Assembly: GCF_910583865.1 (NCBI RefSeq)
Contig: NZ_CAJTYX010000042.1
Span: 1-22,955, forward strand
DNA from: an uncultured Muribaculum sp.
Lineage (GTDB): Bacteria > Bacteroidota > Bacteroidia > Bacteroidales > Muribaculaceae
Length of the DNA stretch: 22,955 nt
Reading direction: 5' to 3'
Below, one piece after another: positions 1-8,252 of the stretch. The first letter of the stretch is position 1. The number at the start of each line of letters is the position of its first letter. The notes under the pieces are model-generated. The model saw only the letters and a program-made list of their open reading frames with translations, was not told where the DNA came from and searched no databases. Position numbers and translations under genes: made by a program.

Positions 1-56
1 GGAATCGGTCCTATTTTTCAATCGCCCTCTAAAGTTTAGCGGACAGTAATAATAAA
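1..56 (+). mobile_element. Probable end of an insertion sequence with transposase C-terminal tail
   Basis: Positions 34-56 (core TTTAGCGGACAG followed by an AT-rich tail) recur in inverted orientation at 22905-22927, close to the other window edge. A frame from position 2 to the TAA at 47-49 reads ESVLFFNRPLKFSGQ then stop, which could be the last residues of a DDE transposase whose stop codon lies inside the terminal repeat. An RHS-type reading frame starts directly after the repeat and has no start region of its own, as expected if the element is inserted in that gene. Only the last ~56 bases of the element are visible, so the IS family cannot be named. Confidence 0.6.
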
Positions 57-57
57 T

Positions 58-2271
58 ATATGCAACCGATTCGGCATTACTGAGGAATCATACAAACTTA
101 AATACCACTATTTGGATAGAATGCCCCAATATCTGTCAGGACAGACGGATCACTGGGGTTACTATAATGGACAGATCCATACTACTCCTGATGGCCGTAA
201 TCCAAATGCCAAGACTCTATTGTACGGCACACTCCAGGAAATCACCTATCCTTATGGTGGAAAGACTATATTCGAGTTCGAGCCTCATACATATTCAAAG
301 ATTACCCATTGCCGGGAGTTTGGAGACATGGTAAATGTAGACGAGGCCATAACGGGAGGTGTGCGCATCCGTAGAATAATAAATATTCCCAACGACAGCA
401 CACCTGCACAAACCCGGGAATTCCGCTACACATATAATTATGGTAAAAAGAATTCCGGTAATATTTCTTCCGGAATATTGGAAGGCTATCCTACTTATAG
501 CAAATATCTCTCGGTGGGCGGTACTGTATTCGAGGAAGGTTCTTCTGTTTCGTTAAGTCATATCATAAACAGCTCCGGACTTCACATCGGTTACCCTGAG
601 GCCGTGGAACTGCATGATGACGGAGGCTACGAAATCCATCGCTTCACGAGCTGCCTTGATGAGGCATATCGTGATGTTGCGCCTGTTATATGCTCTGAAT
701 CGCCACGCTTCCTGCCTATAAGCAGCATGGCGCATTATCGGGGCTATCCTTTATGGACGAAATACTATGCCCGGAGCGGGAAACTCCTGAAAAGTTCGGA
801 CTATGACTACGATAAGATTTCACCCGGGGCAACAGAGCTGCCTGCGGTACACAGCGCATGGATATCCATAGGCTCAGACTCACCGCATTATTTGAGGCAC
901 AGTTTCTACAAGAATTTCGTATTCAGTCTTGTCCGTACCAAAGAGGAAGTCTGCGACTATGGCATAAATGATGACGAGACTTTCCGGAGGATTGCATATC
1001 GACGGTACAACAACTTCGGACAGATCAAAGCGGATTCACTTGTTATTCCGGGTCAAACCCGTGTCACTCTCTATAATTATGCATGGGAGACAGACTCGAC
1101 CTTCAAGAACCGTTTTTATCTCAGCCATGTCAAGGACGTGACGCATAAAAGCGGGAACAGTGTAATGGATGTCACCGGATACACATACATGATGCATAAA
1201 GATGCCCCTTACGTATCAAGAGTCGACATGGATGCCGGAGGCTCAACAAAGCTGTTATACAGCTGTTCCATCGTGAATGACAAGTTACGACCCGTGTCAG
1301 TCCATTATTCCGACCATGTGCCCGTCACATATCTCTGGGGCAGGGATTATCTACATCCGAGAGCTGTCATAAGAGGTTGCGACCACTCAACCGTCGGGGC
1401 TGCATTGGGCTTTTCTCCCGACCGTGCCCCGGACCACTCGTTCTCCCTGTCAGACAGACTGGCGTCCCTGCGTGAGTGCTTGCCGGGATGTGAGGTGACC
1501 GAATACACCTACTCGCCACATATAGGAATACAGTCTATCTCCTCTCCGTCCGGACGCACGCAATATTATGATTACGATACATTCAGGCGCTTGATTTCGA
1601 TAAACGATACCCGGAAAGAACCGATAACGAGCTACCATTATTCTTCAGTATCTTCTTCCGGGGAGTTAGGGGATGAGTCGTGGAGAATCCGCAGCTATCT
1701 TGACAGGAATATACAAATCATAGGATCATATATCATATATCCAGACAGTCCAAACTATTTCTGGGCTGATATAGAGGATCTTAATCTTCCATATAGATGG
1801 AGTGTCGAAGGGACGCATAAAGATGCCGTGAAAATCAGCAACCAAGGAAAATATGTAGTAATACATGCGACAGATAGCATGACATCACTTCTCGATCTGA
1901 AGCTTACCATTTTTGATAAGGATGGTAATGAATTCTGGAGCCGGATGTATCCTTTCCGACAAAGAAATCACTATTTTAACATGGAGCTGGAAAAAATTTC
2001 AGTTTCGACAGAATATGTGAAGGTGAAAATGACGATAACAGGCGTGGATCCGAATGTTGTCGTACCTGATCTTACCGTTCTTGTCAATGGCCATTATGTG
2101 GGGAATATCAGTGGAATATCCGGCAATATGACCCAACTTGCAACAGGTGTCATAGAGATTCCCCGTGACTATAACAATGACTTGTATCTGATTAATTTAA
2201 AAACACTTAAATATGAAGATACATGGATGTACACGACTGATGAATTGTTTTCCTCCACTTCACAAGAATGA
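58..2271 (+). CDS. 5'-truncated RHS/YD-repeat protein, upstream partner of the RHS toxin
   Basis: The frame is open from the IS end to the stop at 2269-2271. Candidate internal starts are TTG 112 and ATG 121, but family-like residues (YKLKYHYLDRMPQYLSG, then TDHWGYYNG at 145-171) run across them, so this is the remainder of a larger gene rather than a complete one. TDHWGYYNG resembles a motif I associate with Bacteroidota RHS-type surface proteins. Tyr/Asp-rich repeats continue to about 1640 (for example EYTYSPHIGIQSISSPSGRT). After that the protein turns into a beta-rich, probably Ig-like tail. The stop overlaps the next ATG by 4 bp (ATGA), so the two were probably translated together and may form one shell or complex (inference). 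The missing 5' part would hold any export signal and promoter, so the fragment may be inactive. Confidence 0.75.
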   Translation: MCNRFGITEESYKLKYHYLDRMPQYLSGQTDHWGYYNGQIHTTPDGRNPNAKTLLYGTLQEITYPYGGKTIFEFEPHTYSKITHCREFGDMVNVDEAITGGVRIRRIINIPNDSTPAQTREFRYTYNYGKKNSGNISSGILEGYPTYSKYLSVGGTVFEEGSSVSLSHIINSSGLHIGYPEAVELHDDGGYEIHRFTSCLDEAYRDVAPVICSESPRFLPISSMAHYRGYPLWTKYYARSGKLLKSSDYDYDKISPGATELPAVHSAWISIGSDSPHYLRHSFYKNFVFSLVRTKEEVCDYGINDDETFRRIAYRRYNNFGQIKADSLVIPGQTRVTLYNYAWETDSTFKNRFYLSHVKDVTHKSGNSVMDVTGYTYMMHKDAPYVSRVDMDAGGSTKLLYSCSIVNDKLRPVSVHYSDHVPVTYLWGRDYLHPRAVIRGCDHSTVGAALGFSPDRAPDHSFSLSDRLASLRECLPGCEVTEYTYSPHIGIQSISSPSGRTQYYDYDTFRRLISINDTRKEPITSYHYSSVSSSGELGDESWRIRSYLDRNIQIIGSYIIYPDSPNYFWADIEDLNLPYRWSVEGTHKDAVKISNQGKYVVIHATDSMTSLLDLKLTIFDKDGNEFWSRMYPFRQRNHYFNMELEKISVSTEYVKVKMTITGVDPNVVVPDLTVLVNGHYVGNISGISGNMTQLATGVIEIPRDYNNDLYLINLKTLKYEDTWMYTTDELFSSTSQE

Positions 2272-5200
2272 CAGCCATGGTAAAGCAGATTTGCGACATA
2301 CTGAGGGCATTCGTGCTGGCGCTGCTCTTGTCCGGCGGCAACAACGCCTACGCGTATGCTGAAGGACAGATAATGGAGAAACCCGTACGGATCACTACCG
2401 TACCGGGCAAGTTCGTGTTCCTCAGCACCTTGAATCCATGCGAGTGGGGATTCAGCCAGTTCGCAGGCAGCGGCAAGGAGATGTTCTACCTCCTTGACCT
2501 CGAAGAGCCTATGGGGGTGTCAATCCTTACCCTCGGTTCGGACATATACAGTACGGAAATCAAGGTGCTTGGAGATAACGGCTATGTCAGCCGTATGTCA
2601 ACCAGCCGGGAGTATCAGGATATACTCAAGGAGAACGGCAGATGGGATGATGCCTCATACTTCGAGACTCAGGATTGCTTTGTCGCAAACCTACTCCCCG
2701 GCACGTACAGGATAACTGTGCAAGGCATCAAGGGTGGCAATTCCAGCGCTACCAACGGGCCTGTCAGGGTGACGGTCGTAGGTTATGACTTTTTCAACCT
2801 CGGACACTCACTGATTGCCCCCGACTCCATCCCGGGCACACGCCAATGCCCGTTCCATATAGGCCGTTTCGTAAACGGTTTTACCGCCACTGTGGAAAAG
2901 GGCAAGTCCGAAATGCCTCCATCTGTTTCGGAGATGTTCTTCCGTCTGGAACTGACGGAATCGATGTCGCTTTCGTTCGACTACGACGATAGTGACTACG
3001 AGATTGCATTGATCCATAACAATCAAAGTCAGGTGACAGTCCTCAGACCCGTCTCTTCAACGGATGGTGCGGGTATCGATTTCGATGCGGGGAGTTACCT
3101 GTTGTGGGCGCGCTTCCTCCCGGCAAATGAAAATGGCATACTGGCATTTTCTGTGGTTGGAAAAACCGAGGAGCTGCCGGAGCGCCCTGAGCCACCTTCG
3201 CCGTGTGACCGGGCCACCTTGGGGAAAAACTACCTCCGTACGCGCACATATCTCGATGCCTCAGGGGCGGACTACCGCGATGAGATACTGTATGTCGACG
3301 GACTCGGGCGCGAGTCCCGCAGGGTGCTTGCCGGCGGCTCACCCTTGGGGGATGACATCGTGTGGAATTTCGGCTACGATTCCTCGGGACGCCCCGAGCG
3401 GCAGTGGCTTCCCCGACTGTCGCAGGGAGGGGGATATGTCAGGGACGCTGATATCGACTATTCGCCCTACGGCGACGATGCCGCCCCGTATTCCCTGACT
3501 GAGTACGAGCCTTCCACGCTCGGCCGCATTAAAAAGCGGTATGGCCCGGGGGAAGAATGGCATTCTTCCGGCAATGCGGTGGCACATTCCTATGAGACAT
3601 CCACATCCACCACAGGCGACCTTGGATGCTTCCGTTACGTCACCGCCTCCTCGGGCGGGGGAGTGGCCGTGCGGTGCACGGGGCGCTACGGAGCGGGCGA
3701 GCTGCTCGTGGAGCGGGTGACCGACGAGGATGGGCGGGAGGGGCTGACGTTCACCGACGGCCTTGGGCGCAAGGTGCTGGAGCGGCGTCCGATGGGCGAC
3801 GGCACGTATGCCGACACGTACTTCGTCTACGATGACCGTGACAACCTCGCCGTGGTGATGCCCCCCGAGGCATCGGCCCGCATGGCCCATACGGGGATGT
3901 GGCAGGCCGCCTCCGAGGAGCTTGACCTCCACTGCTACATATACAGTTACGACGGCTTCCACCGCATGACGGGGATGAAGCTCCCGGGGTGCGGGATGCG
4001 CGAGACGGTCTACGACAGCGCCGACCGGCCCTTGCTGTGGCGCGACGGCAACCTGCGCGCCAAGGGTCGTTGGGGGTTCCGGATCACCGACATGCTCGGG
4101 CGCGAGGTGCTCACAGGCACGTGCGCCTCATGGAGCGGCCATGTCGGCTCGCTCCCCGTCTACGCCTCGCCGGAGCGGTTTCCCGACCCGATTGCCTCCG
4201 CACCCATGCCGCGTGCGCCCTCTACCCTCAGCCTCCACGGTTACGACCTCTACGGCATCACCCTCACCGACCCCGAGGTCAGCACGGTAAGCTACTACGA
4301 CGACTACGGCTTCATCGGCGCTTACGGCAACCCCGGGAGCGACCGCCTCGGGTTCGTCCCCTCCGGCTATGCCGGCTCCGAGCCTTACCCCTCGGCCCGG
4401 GGGATGCTCACGGGGCGGCTCACGGGCGCGCCGGTGTCGGCCGGTTCCGACTCGCTGGAATACCTCGCCTCGGCGTTCTACTACGACCACCGCGAGCGTA
4501 CCGTGCAGCGCGTGTCGGCCAACCGCCTCGGGGGCTACGACCGCGAGACGACTGAATACGACTTCGTCGGCAACCCCCTGCGCACGGAACTGATCCACTC
4601 CACCGCCGCCGACCCTTCCGGCATCCGGCAGCAGTGGGAGCGCTCGTTCGACCGCCAAGGCCGCGAGCTGGCCGTCCGCCACCGCCTTGGCGCGGGCGAA
4701 TGGACCGTTCTCTCGGAAAAATATTACGATGCCGTGGGACGCCTCATCGGCGACATCGCCGGGAATGACCCAAAGTTGGTCTTGCGCGAATACACCTACG
4801 ACATCCGCTCCCGGCAGACGGCCATCAGTTCAGCCACTTACTGCCAGCGGCTGACGTTCACCCCCGGTGGCAATGTCAGCCGCATGGAGTGGAATCCCGA
4901 CTACCGCTCCGAACCATGGAGCGCCTACGACTTCTCCTACGACTCCCTGTCGCGGCTTGTCGCCGCCGGATACTCCGACAGCGACGGGCGAAGCCGTGCC
5001 TACGACACGTCCTATTCCTACGACCTCGACGGCAACGTCACGTCGCTGACGCGCTGCGGCGTGTCCTCCATGGGCATTTCCGGCGAGAAATACGGCATCA
5101 TCGACGACCTGACGTACGAGTACGAGGGTGGCAGGGTGGTGCGCATCACCGACAGTCACGACGGCCCTTACTACATGGGCGCGTGCCACTTCGTGGACGG

Positions 5201-6404
5201 AGCCGACGAGGATGAGGAATACCGTTACGACGACAACGGCAACATGGAGATGGACCGTAACCGTAGTATCGACGCTATCATTTACGACACCAACAACCGT
5301 CCCCGTTACATAGGATTCGCCGACCGTTCCAATATCCGATACATCTACGATGCCGACGGCGTTAAGCTGCGCACCGAGCATGTGATCCAGGGCATAGAGC
5401 CGTTGACCCACGTAGGCGGGACATCGGATGGCTCATACGTGAGCACTTCGACCGACTACTGCGGTCAGTTCGTCTACGAGGACGGGGAGCTTGAACGCAT
5501 CCACCTGGGCAACGGCTACCTCAGCTACAAGGATGCCAATGGCGGCCGCCTCCGACAGCCGGAGTACCACTTCTACCACCGCGACCACCTGGGCAACAAC
5601 CGCGTGGACATCGGCGCCTCCGACTGCTCGATCCGCCAGATCGTCCACTATTACCCGTTCGGGCTACCGATGCAGATGGGCTACGCACCCGAGGCGCAGC
5701 GCTGGAAGTTCGGCGGCAAGGAGTTCGACCGCATGGCCGGGCTCGACCTCTACGACTACGAGGCGCGCCTCTACGACCCCGTCACCCTCCGCTTCCTCCG
5801 CCCCGACGACCATGCCTCGACCTACCACCGCCTCTCCCCGTTCTCCTTCTGCGCAAACAATCCATTGATTATTACCGACCCGACAGGATGTAGAATTGAG
5901 TTTGTGGAAGGTAGTACGGACACCTTTATATCTCAATTCTACGAGGCATATAACTATCTAAAAGAATATGGTGCTTCTGGAGTTTTAGATGAAATAATTG
6001 GTGCAGAAGATTTTACCATTTTTATACAAGAGTCTGTCAAAAAGGAATCTCCAATTTATGAGAGTTTGACTAAAACTATAACTTGGAATCCATATCTTGG
6101 GCTATTATGTGGTGAAGATGGTATAATGTATTTTTTATCTCCTGCTGAAATTCTTAATCATGAGGCTGCGCATGGGTTAAGAGACAATATTGACAAGGAA
6201 GGTATCGATAGGGATTACCAAATACTAGATGGGCAATATAGGAACAAGGAAGAAAGAAGGGTTGTCGAAACTGTCGAAACCCCGACCGCACGTAATCTGA
6301 ATAGATTGAACCGAGAAGGTAGTACTCGAAAAAGTCTCTATGGGACTCTAACGAAGGTGTCAACTGTACGAGGTGATTTGGAGGATGTGATTGACGAATA
6401 TTAA
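2268..6404 (+). CDS. RHS-repeat polymorphic toxin with C-terminal zinc-metallopeptidase-like domain
   Basis: 1378 residues. Residues 1-33 form a Sec-type signal peptide ending near AYA. Residues ~35-300 are two beta-rich domains resembling pre-peptidase modules. From ~313 (NYLRTRTYLDASG... DGLGR) the protein matches the DUF6443-type start of Bacteroidota RHS proteins, followed by many YD repeats. The RHS-associated core runs from DHLGNN (~1105) to NNPLIITDPTG (G1207). RHS repeats form a shell around a cleaved C-terminal toxin. The tip, ~1208-1378, is AT-rich and contains HEAAH (1298-1302), a zincin motif in which two His bind zinc and Glu is catalytic. Glu residues in the EE..VVE..E stretch (1328-1337) could supply the third ligand, recalling M91/NleD-like toxin peptidases (inference). 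The signal peptide argues for Sec-dependent export rather than T6SS delivery. Two likely immunity genes follow 12 bp downstream. Confidence 0.85.
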   Translation: MTAMVKQICDILRAFVLALLLSGGNNAYAYAEGQIMEKPVRITTVPGKFVFLSTLNPCEWGFSQFAGSGKEMFYLLDLEEPMGVSILTLGSDIYSTEIKVLGDNGYVSRMSTSREYQDILKENGRWDDASYFETQDCFVANLLPGTYRITVQGIKGGNSSATNGPVRVTVVGYDFFNLGHSLIAPDSIPGTRQCPFHIGRFVNGFTATVEKGKSEMPPSVSEMFFRLELTESMSLSFDYDDSDYEIALIHNNQSQVTVLRPVSSTDGAGIDFDAGSYLLWARFLPANENGILAFSVVGKTEELPERPEPPSPCDRATLGKNYLRTRTYLDASGADYRDEILYVDGLGRESRRVLAGGSPLGDDIVWNFGYDSSGRPERQWLPRLSQGGGYVRDADIDYSPYGDDAAPYSLTEYEPSTLGRIKKRYGPGEEWHSSGNAVAHSYETSTSTTGDLGCFRYVTASSGGGVAVRCTGRYGAGELLVERVTDEDGREGLTFTDGLGRKVLERRPMGDGTYADTYFVYDDRDNLAVVMPPEASARMAHTGMWQAASEELDLHCYIYSYDGFHRMTGMKLPGCGMRETVYDSADRPLLWRDGNLRAKGRWGFRITDMLGREVLTGTCASWSGHVGSLPVYASPERFPDPIASAPMPRAPSTLSLHGYDLYGITLTDPEVSTVSYYDDYGFIGAYGNPGSDRLGFVPSGYAGSEPYPSARGMLTGRLTGAPVSAGSDSLEYLASAFYYDHRERTVQRVSANRLGGYDRETTEYDFVGNPLRTELIHSTAADPSGIRQQWERSFDRQGRELAVRHRLGAGEWTVLSEKYYDAVGRLIGDIAGNDPKLVLREYTYDIRSRQTAISSATYCQRLTFTPGGNVSRMEWNPDYRSEPWSAYDFSYDSLSRLVAAGYSDSDGRSRAYDTSYSYDLDGNVTSLTRCGVSSMGISGEKYGIIDDLTYEYEGGRVVRITDSHDGPYYMGACHFVDGADEDEEYRYDDNGNMEMDRNRSIDAIIYDTNNRPRYIGFADRSNIRYIYDADGVKLRTEHVIQGIEPLTHVGGTSDGSYVSTSTDYCGQFVYEDGELERIHLGNGYLSYKDANGGRLRQPEYHFYHRDHLGNNRVDIGASDCSIRQIVHYYPFGLPMQMGYAPEAQRWKFGGKEFDRMAGLDLYDYEARLYDPVTLRFLRPDDHASTYHRLSPFSFCANNPLIITDPTGCRIEFVEGSTDTFISQFYEAYNYLKEYGASGVLDEIIGAEDFTIFIQESVKKESPIYESLTKTITWNPYLGLLCGEDGIMYFLSPAEILNHEAAHGLRDNIDKEGIDRDYQILDGQYRNKEERRVVETVETPTARNLNRLNREGSTRKSLYGTLTKVSTVRGDLEDVIDEY
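3378..4254 (+). repeat. RHS core block A, full-gene copy
   Basis: This block aligns to 8384-9260 at a constant offset of 5006 bp with no insertion or deletion. Positions 3609-4140 (532 bp) are identical to 8615-9146, while substitutions appear on either side. It encodes the DSSGRPERQWLP to HGYDLY part of the RHS protein. The end is set at the 11-bp CGACCTCTACG (4244-4254), where the other copy jumps to a later part of the gene. Confidence 0.95.
5744..5887 (+). repeat. RHS core block B, full-gene copy next to the toxin junction
   Basis: This block aligns to 9250-9393 (offset 3506) with scattered, mostly third-position differences. It encodes DLYDYEARLYDP, the LRFLRPDDHA segment and the NNPL...DPTG junction, after which the two proteins become unrelated. 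It begins with the same 11-bp CGACCTCTACG as the end of block A. Confidence 0.92.
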
Positions 6405-6416
6405 TGACATTTACAT

Positions 6417-6926
6417 ATGATATATCATAAAAATTTTAATTTTGCAACATACTGTATAGGTATAATACTAGTGTTTATGCCATTTCAAGCGCGTGCATTC
6501 TGCTGCGATTCCGATTCTATTGAAAAAATAGAAATCGTATCGACCTATGGTATCTTTTATCCAGTGGGATTTACGCGGTTTTCTTGGATAAATGACATAT
6601 CAAGAGACGACCACTCTTGGAGACGTGCGGTCATTACTTCCCCTAAGAAGTTGGAAGAGATAATGACGATTCTTTGCCAGGCAAATAAAATTGAGGATCT
6701 GGATTATGATGTATATGATCCTGCTGTCAAAATAGTGTCGGATAAAAAATTGGGACTTATATGGAGCAAGCCAATTACCCCTTGGGTAGACGGCACTATG
6801 GTCATATACGTTAAGGGCAGGAAGATTCCTGAGCTTATATGGCTCTATATTAGACGATTTGATCGTGGAAAAGCAAGATATGAACTGCCTGCATATTTTT
6901 TTGAATTACTACATTCTGATGATTGA
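6417..6926 (+). CDS. Candidate immunity protein 1a, exported, 169 aa
   Basis: It begins 12 bp after the RHS stop, in the usual position of a cognate immunity gene. Residues 1-28 are a signal peptide (hydrophobic run CIGIILVFMPF, then QARA), so the protein probably acts in the periplasm or is membrane-linked, where an incoming exported toxin would meet it. I do not recognise the family. The C-terminal half (KKLEEIMTILCQANKIEDLDY, IWSKP, PELIWLY, YFFELL) can be laid against the next gene product with shared I.DL.Y, LG...W, IW and YF positions, so the two look like diverged paralogues. The gene is AT-rich compared with the RHS core. The immunity role rests on position and context only. Confidence 0.7.
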   Translation: MIYHKNFNFATYCIGIILVFMPFQARAFCCDSDSIEKIEIVSTYGIFYPVGFTRFSWINDISRDDHSWRRAVITSPKKLEEIMTILCQANKIEDLDYDVYDPAVKIVSDKKLGLIWSKPITPWVDGTMVIYVKGRKIPELIWLYIRRFDRGKARYELPAYFFELLHSDD

Positions 6927-6941
6927 ATATTCGTTAGGCTT

Positions 6942-7490
6942 ATGAAACATATACTATTGTCAATCATTTTGTTGACTGCCATAATATCTGCCATGACAAC
7001 CACTAGCAAAGCAGATGTGGCTATAAATAAAGTGGTAGTGTATCCGGCACTCATATTGAAGGACTCATTACAGTTATGTCTAGATGATACTTGTATTTGG
7101 CTTCACGATACAGTTGTAATGCCTGCACATAAAAGCGATTTCCAATATAGACCGTTACGTCTGCGTCATCCAGTCTCTGACCATGACTCAATAGCTGGGA
7201 TATTTGGTATGCTTTCCCGTTTGGAGTATATCAGAGATCTTGGCTATTCGAATACCGAGGAACCCGGCATTCTTGAAATTGATAGCTTAGGAAAATTATC
7301 GTGGAAATTATTCTATCCTTCGTTGCTTGGACAGATCTTGTTGTTTAAGGACAATGGTACGGAAATAATCTGGATGACAACTGAAGGCGTTGAGATTGAC
7401 GGAAAACTATACGCCTACTCTGAAGAACTTAAACGATATTTCGAGAAGATAGCCCGTGAAAGGATAAACCGCAAGAAACCCGAATGGTGA
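6942..7490 (+). CDS. Candidate immunity protein 1b, exported, 182 aa
   Basis: This gene lies 15 bp downstream of the previous one on the same strand. The N-terminus (MKHILLSIILLTAIISAM, then TSKA) is a signal peptide. The rest is soluble and not recognised. Residues from about 85 on (SIAGIFGMLSRLEYIRDLGY, LGKLSWK, EIIWMTT, EELKRYFEKI) follow the same pattern as the preceding protein. It could be a second immunity allele kept after an earlier toxin was replaced, or a second subunit. Its 3' end overlaps, in another frame, the remnant of a toxin reading frame that continues into the next gene, which suggests a recombination junction near 7466-7490. Confidence 0.65.
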   Translation: MKHILLSIILLTAIISAMTTTSKADVAINKVVVYPALILKDSLQLCLDDTCIWLHDTVVMPAHKSDFQYRPLRLRHPVSDHDSIAGIFGMLSRLEYIRDLGYSNTEEPGILEIDSLGKLSWKLFYPSLLGQILLFKDNGTEIIWMTTEGVEIDGKLYAYSEELKRYFEKIARERINRKKPEW

Positions 7491-7512
7491 TCATATTCCT
7501 GTTCCTCAAGGA

Positions 7513-7812
7513 ATGACACAAGATGACTTTGATAATAAAGTGTTAGAAATCGCTAATTCCTTTGGTGATAATCCCGGAATTACATACAGCCTCTTACCAA
7601 CAAATCCAACTCAAGGAAATTGTAATACAAGTACATCTACTATACTGTTAAATTCTGGAATTAGCAGAGACGATATTCAGAGTGTCAAGAAACAAATTCC
7701 TGGTATTTCTTGGGGATTTAGTCCTATTTATCGACCTTTGACTATCACTCAACAAGAAGAAGCCGTAAAAACACAGAATATTGTTAAATGGCGTGAAGAG
7801 CTGATACATTAA
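7513..7812 (+). CDS. Orphan toxin C-terminal tip (displaced polymorphic-toxin cassette)
   Basis: 99 codons from ATG 7513. The same frame is open upstream to a TAA at 7465-7467 and reads NPNGDHIPVPQG directly before the Met. This looks like continuing domain sequence, so the fragment was probably once the 3' end of a longer toxin gene. The core motif is GNCNTSTSTILLNSG. NCNT/NSNT followed by a short helix occurs in the active-site Cys region of several permuted papain-like (NlpC/LRAT-type) toxins, with a His placed N-terminally; here the upstream HIP could be that His (inference, not verified). There is no signal peptide or RHS core. A membrane protein gene follows 14 bp later, as expected of a toxin/immunity pair. 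It may be a silent donor cassette or a pseudogene. Confidence 0.55.
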   Translation: MTQDDFDNKVLEIANSFGDNPGITYSLLPTNPTQGNCNTSTSTILLNSGISRDDIQSVKKQIPGISWGFSPIYRPLTITQQEEAVKTQNIVKWREELIH

Positions 7813-7826
7813 ACATATAGGATAAT

Positions 7827-8252
7827 ATGAATGATACTAAAAATCAATCTATAGCACTTAATCTTATAGGAGCATATCTTGTTCTTATAATTATATTAAT
7901 CATATTTTTTTCAATACAACGATATGTTTTTTGTCATGAGTTACCAAGTCCTGACAGAGAATCTGGATTTGGTGTTGAAATATGGGTGTCAATATTTATC
8001 ATTTCACCTTTGAACATTTTTATTCTATGTAGTCTCTATTGGCTTAAAATCAATCGTTACATAGTAAAAAAATTCAATGCTATTCTAATAGAGTCAATAT
8101 TATATGTGGTTTTGTTGATAATCATAGATAAGCTTAACTTTAAAACATTAGAGAACTATATAATTATATCTCCCTATATAGTTATTATTCCATTAGCTAT
8201 TTTACAATCTCTTATAATTCGGTACAAGAAGAAAACTGCTACAGATATATGA
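7827..8252 (+). CDS. Multi-pass membrane protein, candidate immunity protein 2
   Basis: 141 residues with four hydrophobic segments: ~12-29 (LIGAYLVLIIILIIFF), ~50-69 (VSIFIISPLNIFILC), ~85-100 (ILIESILYVVLLIII) and ~111-130 (IIISPYIVIIPLAIL). The tail is basic (RYKKK). Four-helix inner-membrane proteins are common immunity partners for toxins acting in the envelope. It sits 14 bp after the orphan tip and shares a 4-bp ATGA overlap with the next gene. The sequence is very AT-rich, unlike the RHS core. No family is recognised; the role is inferred from position. Confidence 0.6.
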   Translation: MNDTKNQSIALNLIGAYLVLIIILIIFFSIQRYVFCHELPSPDRESGFGVEIWVSIFIISPLNIFILCSLYWLKINRYIVKKFNAILIESILYVVLLIIIDKLNFKTLENYIIISPYIVIIPLAILQSLIIRYKKKTATDI

